Source: Theodoxus fluviatilis (Eukaryota; Mollusca; Gastropoda; Cycloneritida; Neritidae). From it: DNA of 12,500 bases. The stretch covers positions 1 through 12,500 of the forward strand of contig JAWQFJ010014819.1 of assembly GCA_034096865.1 (NCBI GenBank). The letters run 5' to 3'. Below, piece after piece: positions 1 to 8,029 of this stretch (positions are counted from its first letter, which is position 1; each line of letters starts with the position of its first letter). Position numbers and translations under genes: made by a program. The notes beneath the pieces were generated by a model. It did not search any database. It was given only the letters and a program-made list of their open reading frames with translations, and had not been told where the DNA came from.

Positions 1-280
1 CACTCTCCTCAGCAACAGCAACCTCCTCACACTGACTCTCCTCAGCAACAACCTCCTCACACCGACTCTCCTCAGCAACAACCTCCTCAGCAACAACAAC
101 CTCCTCAGCAACAACAACCTCCTCAGCAACAACAACCTCCTCAGCAACAACAACCTCCTCAGCAACAACAACCTCCTCAGCAACAACAACCTCCTCAGCA
201 ACAACAACCTCCTCAGCAACAACAACCTCCTCACAAGCAACAACAACCTCCTCACACCGACTCTCCTCAGCAGCAACCCT
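1..280. repeat. 18-bp minisatellite (CCTCCTCAGCAACAACAA)n
   Basis: The unit cctcctcagcaacaacaa is repeated about eight times nearly perfectly between roughly 86 and 231. Variant units with CACACCGACT or CACACTGACT inserts, or lacking one CAA, flank it on both sides. All visible length differences are multiples of three, which fits either coding constraint or simple CAA slippage. It overlaps the proposed minus-strand exon. Confidence 0.95.
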
Positions 281-478
281 CCCAGCTCTCTCTCTCTCTG
301 CCTCCTGCTCCAACTTTTTGTCTTCATATGCCTTTATCCTCTCTCTGAATGCCTTGCTCTTCTCCCTACACTCCCTGTCTTTTCTCTCCCTCTCTCCTTG
401 CTCAGCCCAAAATCTCTCCCATGTCTCCCTTATCACTATTCTTCTGAACTTGAACAGGATATCTCGCAATTCACCCAT
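1..478 (-). CDS. Possible partial minus-strand exon: charged N-terminus followed by VVVAEE repeats
   Basis: An open frame on the minus strand starts at an ATG (478-476), has an in-frame TAG a few codons upstream, and runs about 159 codons off the left edge of the window without a stop. The first 66 or so residues begin MGELRDILFKFRRI and continue as a strongly charged, helix-prone stretch rich in E, R and K. The rest is an acidic hexapeptide repeat, VVVAEE, with variants containing SRC or SQC. All length changes in the repeat are multiples of three, so the frame survives. I do not recognise the family. The opposite strand is also open over the repeat (PPQQQQ-type, positions 1-348) but has no start and ends in low-complexity sequence, so I prefer the minus strand. 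The non-repeat portion is short enough that chance openness is possible, especially because the region is C/T-rich. Confidence 0.4.
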   Translation of the reverse strand, partial: MGELRDILFKFRRIVIRETWERFWAEQGERERKDRECREKSKAFRERIKAYEDKKLEQEAERERAGRVAAEESRCEEVVVACEEVVVAEEVVVAEEVVVAEEVVVAEEVVVAEEVVVAEEVVVAEEVVVAEEVVAEESRCEEVVAEESQCEEVAVAEES

Positions 479-1323
479 TGTAAGGATTTGCTAGCTTCAC
501 ACACTACTGAACTCAGCAAAAACTTCAAACAGCAGTTGCACGCCTTCCAGCAAGTCAAAACAAGGTCACACAGTGCAGCAAGGCATGCAAGCAACAAGGT
601 GAATCAAAAGCAAAAATGGCAGTTCAGGTCATGTCACAACACTCTCGCTCAAGGCACAGACACTCCAAATTTAACTGTGAAACATGAATTCAGATTTACT
701 TTACTTTTGCATTTCGTTCAAATTATCCCAAGACGAAGACCCCAAATGTGACGTACTTGTTCTTTGATCAAATTAACTCGTTTAAATGTCTAGGGGAAGA
801 ACCAAAGCACGCACCTTCATTCCTCCATTCACACGCTAGATGGTAATTGTCTAAATGAAGTAATGGCAAAAACGGTATCAATTCAAAGGAAGTAGTTTAA
901 TTTTCATGAATGCATTTACCAGTGAATGGTGACTGAGCGACAAACGCTACAATAAATGCATAGAATGCAAGTAGAAAACAATCAATTCAGTTCAGCAATT
1001 TGAAGCGAGACAAGTAAAAAGAAAACAATGAAAAGAAAGATGTCTGCCCGAGCCGAGGTAATTAACTAAATGTACTTATCTGACCCTTTCGATGAAAAAC
1101 GTGCAGGTGGAGAAGCACGGACCTAAACCCCACGCTCACCGCGTTAGCACCGGGGTTGGAATTGGGGGGAGGGGGTCTGAGTGCACCGACATTGCAGCCG
1201 GTGACCCTGGAGGGAAAACACCACAGTCGATGAAACAGCTGAAACTTGGCATTCTTTCATTCTCTCTCTCTCTCTGGCATTCCTTCTTCTTCTGCGTCGT
1301 GTCGAAGGAACTGGCTCCTACTT
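479..1323. other. No recognisable gene
   Basis: I see no convincing coding region, RNA gene or transposon end here. The short ORFs are low-complexity or shadows. One small inverted repeat, AACCCC/GGGGTT, occurs around 1126-1155. A short CT run lies at about 1256-1275 just before the 42-bp minisatellite. If the minus-strand exon is real, the part next to 478 would be its 5' leader or an intron. Confidence 0.5.
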
Positions 1324-1533
1324 CACTCTTGCGTACAGACCGCCGTCACCAGCGAAGAGTTCCACCACTCTTGCGTACAGACCGACGTCACCAGCGAAGA
1401 GTTCCACCACTCTTGCGTACAGACCGACGTCACCAGCGAAGAGTTCCACCACTCTTGCGTACAGACCGACGTCACCAGCGAAGAGTTCCACCACTCTTGC
1501 GTACAGACCGCCGTCACCAGCGAAGAGTTCCAC
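1324..1533. repeat. 42-bp minisatellite, five units
   Basis: Five head-to-tail 42-bp units start at 1324, 1366, 1408, 1450 and 1492. Each begins CACTCTTGCGTACAGACC. Units differ mainly at one site: the first and fifth read CGCCGTCACC and the middle three read CGACGTCACC. Because 42 is a multiple of three and the unit lacks stops in several frames, long shadow ORFs arise on both strands. None has other support. Confidence 0.97.
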
Positions 1534-1976
1534 CTACACCGAGCAGGGCGCCGATGTCACTGCTCTTACTGAAAATAAATGATATGACGCCTCGAGCATC
1601 CGGCGACACTTGTTTAAATAACTTCGCTGACGTCACCAAGTTCAGCCAGTCCAATCACTACTGTCCATCCCACCCCACTCTGACTGGTCAATTCACAAGT
1701 TGAAATTCACTGGTTGGTCGGCGCTAAAACGCCAGTGAAGTCCACTACACTGGTAACGCTTTCAAGTTATTCACATGCACAGGGGTCAATTCTGTACTGA
1801 CACCGGCTCAGGGCAATGAAAAAACCTCTAAGGCTACGGCTCAGCAGACGCATAGTAAACATTTCTAATAATACTAATAACCACAAGGCATGAAAAAACG
1901 TTGTCTCGCCACAGTAGGTCATTAAAAACGTCGGAAGCCACTGTAACTGGGAAATATGTCATGCATACCGAACGTT
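1534..1976. other. No recognisable gene
   Basis: Unique-looking sequence between two repeat arrays. It contains one GACGTCACC-like string (near 1630) resembling that in the adjacent minisatellite units. No coding, RNA or mobile-element signature was seen. Confidence 0.5.
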
Positions 1977-2378
1977 TGAACGAACGAACGAACGAACTAA
2001 CGAACAAACGAACGAACGAACAAAGAATGAATGAATGAATGAATGAATGGATGAATGGATGGGCTAATTGATGGATGGATGGATGGATTATTTGATGAAT
2101 AGGTGGATGGATTGATGGATAAATGAATGAATGAATTGATGGATGGATGGATGGCTGAATTGATGGATGGATTGATGGATGGACGGACGGGCGGATGGAT
2201 GGATGGATGGATGGACGGACAAACGGACGGATGGATGTATGGATGGATGGATGGATGGATGGATGGATGGATGGATGGATGGATGGATGGATGGATGGAT
2301 GGATGGATGGATGGATGGATGGATGGATGGATGATGGATGGATGGGTGGGTGGGTGAATGGATGGATGGACGAACGAA
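1977..2378. repeat. Compound tetranucleotide microsatellite (GAAC)n-(GAAT)n-(GGAT)n
   Basis: A run of about 400 bp of four-base repeats changes motif along its length: GAAC, then GAAT, then GGAT interspersed with TGAT and GGAC, then a long, nearly pure (GGAT)n block from about 2230 to 2330, and finally GGGT and GAAC variants. Predicted MDGW or HPSI repeat peptides from this region are artefacts of the microsatellite. Confidence 0.97.
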
Positions 2379-3150
2379 GTTTTGCGGCATATCAGGTTTT
2401 ATCTATATATATAAAACACAAACGGTTTCTGTCTTTCCATCCGTCCGAATCTTACAGAGGTTTCCAAAATCTGGCTCTGATCAGATGGATCGTTTCCCTC
2501 GCATACTGTACTTCTCCTATCCGCGGGCCGTTTACCGTTCGACGAATTGGACAAAAGCGAAAATGCTGCAAGGTTGAGTGATCGCTTCGTGCTCCCTGGA
2601 GATCTCCAGCCAGGATACCTGGTCGTGCATTTAGCAAATGACATGGTCCCTTCCTGTACGCGTATTCCGCCTCACCCCTCAACGCTTGAATAACCAGTGA
2701 CTATCGATTGACTGACGAGCAATTTCAGCGACCTCGGTGCGTTTTTATCTGTCTGGCCTACATGACACTCCGAGGCTGCATAGCAGATGCTGTCCGTGCA
2801 GTATCCTGCCTATCGCGACTTGTTGATTGACAAGGCACTTGTCTCTGCAGTCAATATTTGAGAGCAGCCCTGCACACACGGGGGTCCAGGTAATTGCAAA
2901 GAATGATTGACAGGTTGCTGGTGTCCCCCGTCGAAATCACTGATCAGCCTCGATGATCGCCAGGAGTTGCAAAGGACGTGATGACAGTGATGAGTTGTGA
3001 TCGGGTGTGCCGGGAAATATCAGTGTCACAACGACGTCACCATACTCCACGTGGTGAATGAGCACCTCTTTTAAATGCCACGTTGCTATGATGAAACAGT
3101 GCATGGTCCATTTAATAAGAAAGTGTGATAGCTATGTAGGCAGGTGGATC
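2379..3150. other. No recognisable gene
   Basis: Non-repetitive sequence of balanced composition. Short overlapping ORFs at about 2399-2682 on both strands have no motif I can name. A TATATATAAAA string sits at about 2404-2415, just after the tetranucleotide array. I see no transposon ends or RNA gene. Confidence 0.45.
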
Positions 3151-3230
3151 CGAGGGAGAGAGAGAGAGATAGAGATAGAGAGAGAGAGAGAGAGAGAAAG
3201 GGAGAGAGAGAGACAGGGAGAGAGAAAGAT

Positions 3231-3234
<4 letters not shown>
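3151..3234. repeat. (GA)n-rich purine tract
   Basis: A GA dinucleotide-rich stretch interrupted by AT, AAAGG and CAGG leads directly into the TA array. Confidence 0.9.
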
Positions 3235-3293
<59 letters not shown>

Positions 3294-3387
3294 CACACAG
3301 ACAAACAGACAGAGACACAAACAGACACAGTAAGAGATACACAGAGAGACACAGAGACGGCCAGACAAACAGTCGTTATATATATAC

Positions 3388-3463
<76 letters not shown>

Positions 3464-3557
3464 CACACAGACAGGCACACAGACAGAGACACAAACACAG
3501 TAAGAGAGACACAGAGATACACAGAGAGACACAAAGACGGCCAGACAAACAGTCGTT
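3235..3557. repeat. Tandemly duplicated module: (TA)n plus AGACACACAGAC-rich tail
   Basis: Two copies of the same composite module lie head to tail. Copy 1 is a TA run (about 3235-3289) plus a tail (about 3290-3377). Copy 2 is a longer TA run (about 3378-3459, with a TACATA interruption near its start) plus a tail (about 3460-3557). Both tails begin CAGACACACAGACA and end GGCCAGACAAACAGTCGTT, so the unit was duplicated as a block and the TA runs then changed length. The pure TA runs are self-complementary. Confidence 0.95.
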
Positions 3558-4699
3558 CTTCCAATACCATGCCGAGATGTAAAGCTGTGCCGAATCATTC
3601 TCTCTTTGTGCATTCGGTAGCCATTCTCGGATTACGTCGTCAGTAAACAATCCATTTGGAATGAGACGTTTTATATCTACACAGGGACAAGAGTATGTTG
3701 ATCGAATGATGAATTAATGTGTAACTGTAACGATGATGTCAGGTAACACTTTAATGTATCAAGGCCAGCTAAATGACTCTTGGCATGATTCGACCATGCT
3801 ATTTCTCCTTTGCTTGAGGCAGCTCTTTCTCTTCCTTATTGTATTTCCGTGTGTCTATATCTATTGATATCGGCCATGTTTACTTGTTAGAGCTTGGCGA
3901 ACCCTGTGTGGGTTGTGGGTAAGGATAGACCCAGGCACGTCTCCCTATGCGAGTCATTAGAGGCGAATGACATTGAAGCTAAACTTGCACTTGCTCTACC
4001 CAGTTCTATCGATTTTCGTAGAAAAATGGCCTTACATAGTCTGCAAAGGCTGGTGGGCTGTAAAATGCATCTCTCATCCATGGACACGGGTTAATTTTTT
4101 ATCACAACTGCGGCATACAGGCGATCGTTATCTAAAGGCACACGTACCGGTTGTCCCCCGGTTTTGCTGCCGATCCGGTCAGCTCATTACGCTGTATTTG
4201 CTTTGGCAAGCAAGCAACGTTGCAGCTGTTGCATTGGTCTCATGCGTGGAGACATTACTCAGTGCACAGCTGTGCAGCATGATTTTTCCAACCGTGGCGT
4301 AGAGAGGAGCATACTGCAAATAAAGCATTGAAAAAAATGGAGCGTAATGTCAGTATTCGATATCGTTGCCAGTTATTTGTATAGTAGTATCCAAAGCAGG
4401 CCACATACATGTGTAATAGCTTCATTAGTATATCTACTGTATATTAAAAAGTACAAAACCGGTACTCAATTGACGCATAGAAAGCTGTGTTTGTGTTTGA
4501 TCATTCATTTTGCGCGCTGTCTTTGACGAACTTAACCTACACCCAATCAGCTCTGAGCAGAGTTGCGTTTCCCAGATGATATCGATATCAATAAAAGTTT
4601 CCTCATTCGTGGCAAGTTTTGTTGAAAGGACAGAAAAGTTTCTTTGTGTCCGACAAAACAGTTAAATAAAAACTTAAGTTAAAATAAAGGAAGACGAAG
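3558..4699. other. No confident gene
   Basis: Mostly A/T-rich unique sequence. A 66-codon open frame at 3894-4094 and an overlapping one at 3967-4302 have no recognisable motif and could be chance. AATAAA-like strings occur near 4319 and 4590. No transposon termini were found. Confidence 0.45.
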
Positions 4700-4767
4700 A
4701 TATCTGTCGGAGAACGAGTCTCTCACGTGATAGGCGCCAACGTTACCACTACACCACAGTCGCTGGA
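4700..4767 (-). other. Degenerate tRNA-like sequence (possible tRNA pseudogene or SINE head)
   Basis: Read on the minus strand, the stretch contains GTGGTGTAGTGGTAACG, which resembles the D-arm/box A region of eukaryotic tRNAs. It is followed by GCCTATCACGTGAGAGAC, which resembles the anticodon arm of tRNA-Asp or tRNA-Gly; a tRNA-Asp-like reading would put ATC at the anticodon. A poor box B-like string (CTCGTTCTCC) comes next. The outer anticodon-stem pairs do not match and no acceptor stem closes convincingly, so this is not a working tRNA. A tRNA-derived SINE head or a pseudogene fits better. Confidence 0.35.
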
Positions 4768-4911
4768 GGCACATTCAGAGCGCTGATAGATGTGATTGCA
4801 ACCTTTCCCGTAGCGTGTGCTAGTAATGTTTGACTGGTATGCCTTCCAACTTACGAACTTCCCAACCAAACAACTCCCTACAAATATAAAGTGAACATGT
4901 GGTGTAGTAAT

Positions 4912-4915
4912 ATCG
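4912..4915. repeat. Left target-site duplication (ATCG) of the LTR element
   Basis: ATCG directly precedes the 5' LTR and is matched by ATCG at 8672-8675 directly after the 3' LTR. Four bases is within the usual range for gypsy-type integrases. Confidence 0.85.
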
Positions 4916-5105
4916 TGTTGTGAATATTCTAGATAATGCTGGCAACGTCGCAGGCGTGTTTACCAGTCAGGTCACGGCCTTGACCCGCGCGCGACCGAGT
5001 TAGGCTAATATTAGCTTGTTGTGACAGTAAGTCAGTCGCGTCGCAGTTAGGAATGTGGGAGTAAATGCGATAATGTGCTGGTAGTTTCTAGAAATTGTGT
5101 AAAGG

Positions 5106-5113
5106 TATATAAG
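5106..5113 (+). promoter_or_regulatory. TATA box of the 5' LTR
   Basis: TATATAAG in a GGTATATAAGGAG context, placed mid-LTR as expected at the U3/R boundary of a polymerase II retroelement promoter. The equivalent in the 3' LTR is 8373-8380. Transcription would start about 25-30 bp downstream; this is inferred. Confidence 0.7.
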
Positions 5114-5300
5114 GAGCGAAAGCGAGTGAGAGAGGGAGAGCAGCAGATACGACAGAGTTAAAGATGAGAGCTTTGACCCTGTACAGAGCGAGTTTCTGCT
5201 GTGCGCTAGCGAGCCTCTGCAGTACTGTAAGCAGAGTGAAGCTGTGCGAGTGCTACGAATTGCTGTTGCTGATTTTCACCACTGTAGAGGTCAGTGCGTG

Positions 5301-5306
5301 AATAAA
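5301..5306 (+). terminator. Polyadenylation signal AATAAA within the LTR
   Basis: AATAAA at 5301-5306, with the functional copy at 8568-8573 in the 3' LTR, about 195 bp after the TATA box. This fits an R region carrying the poly(A) signal. Confidence 0.65.
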
Positions 5307-5405
5307 GTTCATTGGAAACGATCACCAGAGTCTGTCACTGTGACTTCCTAGCGCAAGCCAGGAGAACCCCCGTACATCAAGATATTGCAGAGAGGAGTGC
5401 AACAT

Positions 5406-5423
5406 TGGTTCCCAGACGGGGAA
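5406..5423 (+). promoter_or_regulatory. Primer binding site
   Basis: TGGTTCCCAGACGGGGAA begins one base after the 5' LTR. A PBS normally starts TGG, complementary to the CCA tail of a tRNA, and this one continues with an 8-base stretch that could pair to an acceptor arm and then a G-rich T-stem complement. I cannot name the tRNA with confidence. Confidence 0.75.
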
Positions 5424-5453
5424 CAGTCCAAGCAGTGACAGTCTACGACGGAA

Positions 5454-5960
5454 ATGGACGGCGAGAAGCGCGTAACTCGATCTGCTGCACGCGTAGAGGC
5501 GACAGAGCAACCGACGGAAGACATCGCAATGATGATGAAACTCCTGCTCGATCAACAGAGACAGCAGAGAGAAGCCCAGGAGGAGGAAAAACGACACCGA
5601 GAACGGAAAGAGCTAGAAGAAGCCCAGCGTCGCCAGCAAGAAGCTGCAGACCGCGAGAGGGAGAAGGCAGACAGCGAGCGGAAGGAGGCAGAGGAGAAAG
5701 CCTACCGTGAACGGAAGGAGGCAGAGGAGAAAGCCTACCGTGAACGGAAGGAGCAAGAAGAAGCAGAACGTCAGGGAGAGTTGCTGCAGACCATCAAAGC
5801 CGGGACAGAGGGACTTCAGAGGGAAATCGAAGCAGTGAGCTGTCGCCTCAGAGAGGAGATAGGTCGCATTGATGCTAACCTCCAGCAGGAAACAGCACGC
5901 CCATCCTGTAAACCCGAGTCAGTAGTATTGACTCTGGCACAGTTCGCAATGAATGCGTAG
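5454..5960 (+). pseudogene. gag: gag 5' portion, interrupted by MITE insertion
   Basis: The open frame starts at an ATG 49 bp after the LTR and encodes a highly charged N-terminal protein rich in Q, E, R and K. It includes two copies of an AEEKAYRERKE unit, which predicts a long coiled coil over roughly residues 30-110. Retroelement coding continues to about 5901. The last 20 or so codons come from the nested MITE and end at a TAG (5958-5960). The MITE plus its extra target copy add 426 bp, a multiple of three, and the gag frame resumes on the far side at 6328 without a shift. I find no capsid-like domain between the coiled coil and the zinc knuckle, so this Gag was already reduced before or apart from the MITE hit. 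Without the MITE the frame would extend into protease. Confidence 0.85.
5893..5901. repeat. Left 9-bp target-site duplication of MITE copy A
   Basis: CAGCACGCC here is repeated exactly at 6319-6327 on the far side of the 417-bp insertion. Confidence 0.92.
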
Positions 5961-6318
5961 TAGGCTTGACCCTTGGCATTACAGCCTTGCGCCAAAAATA
6001 GTTCGTTCTGATACTATTTTTCTCTCCACTTTTAACAGAAATCATTCAGATGTAAAAACTTGGTTCCATTGCAACACAAACATTTTATTGTATCGAATAA
6101 ACGCTTGTTTGTTGTCTCAACAAGAGTAAGTTAAGAGTTTTGTGCGAAATAGTCTTAGAACTACTTTAACGGCGTATGTCAGGGGGCACATCGGCTATCC
6201 CACAAGCCTCTCGTGTGACCTCCGCTTGCATAAATTGGCCAAAAACCTTCCATCACGTGATGTGAACTGTGCTAGAGATACTTTTGCCGGTAGGCGAAAT
6301 CTCTAGTTTACTAGAATG
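5902..6318 (+). mobile_element. MITE copy A (417 bp), nested in gag
   Basis: The insertion begins CATCCTGTAAACCCGAGTC and ends AGTTTACTAGAATG. The ends form an imperfect inverted repeat, CATYCT(A)GTAAAC, with one extra base at one end. A perfect 9-bp target duplication flanks it. It has the same length as copy C and differs from it at about 14 positions by eye, with no indels. Inside are a subterminal inverted repeat (GAGTCA/TGACTC, about 5915-5933), a perfect 9-bp-stem hairpin (AAAAATAGT at 5994-6002 with ACTATTTTT at 6013-6021), an AATAAA (6096-6101) and the palindrome ATCACGTGAT. There is no transposase. Nine-base duplications are typical of Mutator-like transposons, though other superfamilies also make them. 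Confidence 0.93.
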
Positions 6319-6327
6319 CAGCACGCC
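6319..6327. repeat. Right 9-bp target-site duplication of MITE copy A
   Basis: CAGCACGCC, identical to 5893-5901. Confidence 0.92.
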
Positions 6328-7896
6328 TCGACTCCCTGGAAGGAGAAGTAACCCGCCTTGACACCGTTATCTGCAGACTGGAGAAAAAGCTGGAAGAAAA
6401 GATCAGAAACCTTTCCTTTCATCGGGAGGGACAGCGTGGATATATCAAGTGTTATAACTGCAATAAGATAGGCCACATCGCTCGCCGCTGTCCACAGAGG
6501 AAGGAGAAAGCCACCGCCTCCCAGGAAAACTCCACCCTGCACCGGCTCAAGAGCGTGCGCGTAGACCGAGGAGGAGCGGCGATCGAAGTGTACATCGACG
6601 GTATCCGTCATCAGGCACTGATCGACTCAGGAGCGACCATTTCTGTGATAAAGACTGGTCTGTGCCCCTTCCAGAGAAGAGAGGAATCAGCAATGGTGCT
6701 CACTGACGTCATGAACAGACCGGTCCCTGTGCACGGCGTCGTGACAGTGAAGGTGAAGGCCGGTGAGCTTGTTATTTCTCACCCCTTCGTGATCGCCGAT
6801 ATAGAAGATGACGTCATCCTGGGGATAGACTTTTTGCAGAAGCATTGCTGTGTTATAGACTGGGGACAGTTCCTCCTGCTGATTGATGGGCACCACGTGC
6901 AGTTGAAGGGTCTTGGGGATGAAGGGAATGCTTCACTGCTGCCCTCGGGTGCGTTGAGGCGGATCGCCGCTCAAGAGACGCCTCTGGCAGTCGCACAGAG
7001 ACAGGATCCGGACCTGCAGCCCATCATCCGCTGGATGGAGGACAGGCCTGTCCGCCCACCCTGGAAGAAGGTCGCCGTTACCAGCCCCGTCACCAAGGCT
7101 TACTGGACCCAGTGGGATGCCTTGCAGCGGACGGATGGAGCGCTGTACAGAAAGTGGATGGACGAGAAGGGAGAAACCTGCCGCCTTCTCCCTGTTCTGC
7201 CGAGAGCCATGCAGGAGGAAGCGCTGAGACAGGTACACGATGACCCAGCAGCTGGCCACCTCGGAAGGCAGAAGACGTACCGACGCGTCTGTGAGCGGTA
7301 CTTTTGGACTGGTCGACACAAGTCCGTTCGCAACTTGTGTCGGCGCTGTGCCATCTGTGCCTCACGGACAAGACCCCACAGTCGCCATAGTGGCTCTAAC
7401 AAGACTGACAGTTCTGCCGTGGTCGCCGGGCCATTGGTGGATATTCCCCGTGACGTGCCCCAGGGTGTGGAACCGCTCCAGGGTATGCTGCAGGCAGTGG
7501 GAAAGTCCGCAAGGACACACCTGCAGCGGAGCGTGGACGGAATGAAGACTGGTTACGACCGCAAGGCCTATTACCAGACCTCTCCTGATGGCACTGCACC
7601 GTGGTACCCCAACCCACGGGCCGAGAAGGGATGCACCACCAAGCTGGCCCGGCCACCGGGAGGACGTTACGTGAACCGTGCCCGTCTCTGGAAGTACCAG
7701 GGAGAACCACCGCCGGACTGGTGGCAGTCGCCACGACGTCACCCTGACCCGACCGACGACGAGCCCACAGATCGAGAGAGACACTGTACCAGGGCCTTCC
7801 TCGGAAGACGAGAGCGTGGATGGAGCGACCCCTGATTATGTACAGACATATACGCGGCGAGGGCGGCATGTGACACGTCCCTCTCGCTTCCTGTGA
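6328..7896 (+). pseudogene. pol: gag nucleocapsid - protease - integrase remnant
   Basis: The frame is open from the MITE junction through 7835. First comes a leucine-rich, charged helix, then a CCHC zinc knuckle (CYNCNKIGHIARRC, 6450-6491). Next is an aspartic protease with the catalytic DSGAT at 6624-6638 and the matching downstream LGIDFL (about 6820-6837). Coding then passes straight into an integrase-type region. Its zinc-binding HHCC motif has His in VHDD and AGHLG (about 7236-7260) and Cys in LCRRCAIC (about 7335-7358). Reverse transcriptase (no YxDD), RNase H and the integrase DDE core are absent. A tail like the integrase C-terminus follows (YDRKAYY to RARLWKY, about 7554-7695). The frame then shifts: the other frame, ending in TYTRRGRHVTRPSRFL at 7896, looks like the natural end of gypsy Pol, so a small indel lies at about 7740-7800. 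Confidence 0.88.
6450..6491 (+). other. Gag CCHC zinc knuckle (nucleocapsid)
   Basis: C-x2-C-x4-H-x4-C spacing is exact: CYNCNKIGHIARRC. This motif binds RNA in retroviral and retrotransposon nucleocapsids. It is in frame with both the upstream gag segment and the downstream protease. Confidence 0.95.
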
Positions 7897-7921
7897 GGAG
7901 TTCTTTATTTTCAGTGACAAT

Positions 7922-8029
7922 ATGGACAGTGATCTTGCAGACATTGACCCCATGGACTGGGCAGATGCTACCGCAAGGAAGCTTTCGCCCATGTGTCAGG
8001 TTTCTGCATCTAGGCCACTCATTTTGTAA
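7922..8029 (+). CDS. Small 35-residue ORF after pol, function unknown
   Basis: The ORF begins MDSDLADIDPMDWADA, is acidic, and ends at TAA 8027-8029. It lies 25 bp past the pol stop and directly follows TTCTTTATTTTCAG, which looks like a polypyrimidine tract with a splice acceptor AG. A spliced accessory reading frame is possible, but 35 codons is short enough to be chance, and I recognise no family. Confidence 0.25.
   Translation: MDSDLADIDPMDWADATARKLSPMCQVSASRPLIL

Larger units (their letters stand above)
4916..5404 (+). repeat. 5' LTR
   Basis: 489 bp, starting TGTTG and ending CAACA, a 5-bp terminal inverted repeat of the TG...CA type. By eye it differs from the 3' LTR at a single position (A at 5164, G at 8431). 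It contains a TATA-like TATATAAG at 5106-5113 and AATAAA at 5301-5306, so U3 probably ends shortly after about 5135 and polyadenylation falls some 15-30 bp after 5306. A 12-bp perfect palindrome, GCTAATATTAGC, lies at 5004-5015. Confidence 0.96.

Noticed and set aside
1092..1703. 203-codon plus-strand ORF across the 42-bp minisatellite
   Set aside because: Its openness comes from the stop-free 42-bp unit. The flanking parts are low-information, and other frames on both strands are equally open.
2088..2581. MDGW/HPSI repeat ORFs
   Set aside because: Pure translation of (GGAT)n microsatellite in several frames on both strands.
3086..3650. Long minus- and plus-strand ORFs with YIYI and SLSL runs
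   Set aside because: Translations of (TA)n and (GA)n tracts, not genes.
3894..4302. Possible exon(s) with overlapping 66- and 111-codon frames
   Set aside because: Both strands are open at similar lengths, and no domain, splice context or codon signal distinguishes them from chance.
4700..4767. Functional tRNA gene
   Set aside because: The acceptor stem does not close, the outer anticodon-stem pairs mismatch and box B is poor. It is kept only as a tRNA-like remnant.
5312..5710. 132-codon plus-strand ORF beginning in the LTR
   Set aside because: It overlaps the better-supported gag frame at 5454 and encodes a low-complexity R/E/T-rich shadow; the same LTR start recurs at 8579.
7362..7992. 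Minus-strand ORFs of 140 and 198 codons
   Set aside because: Shadows of the GC-rich pol remnant, which has clear protease and integrase motifs on the plus strand.
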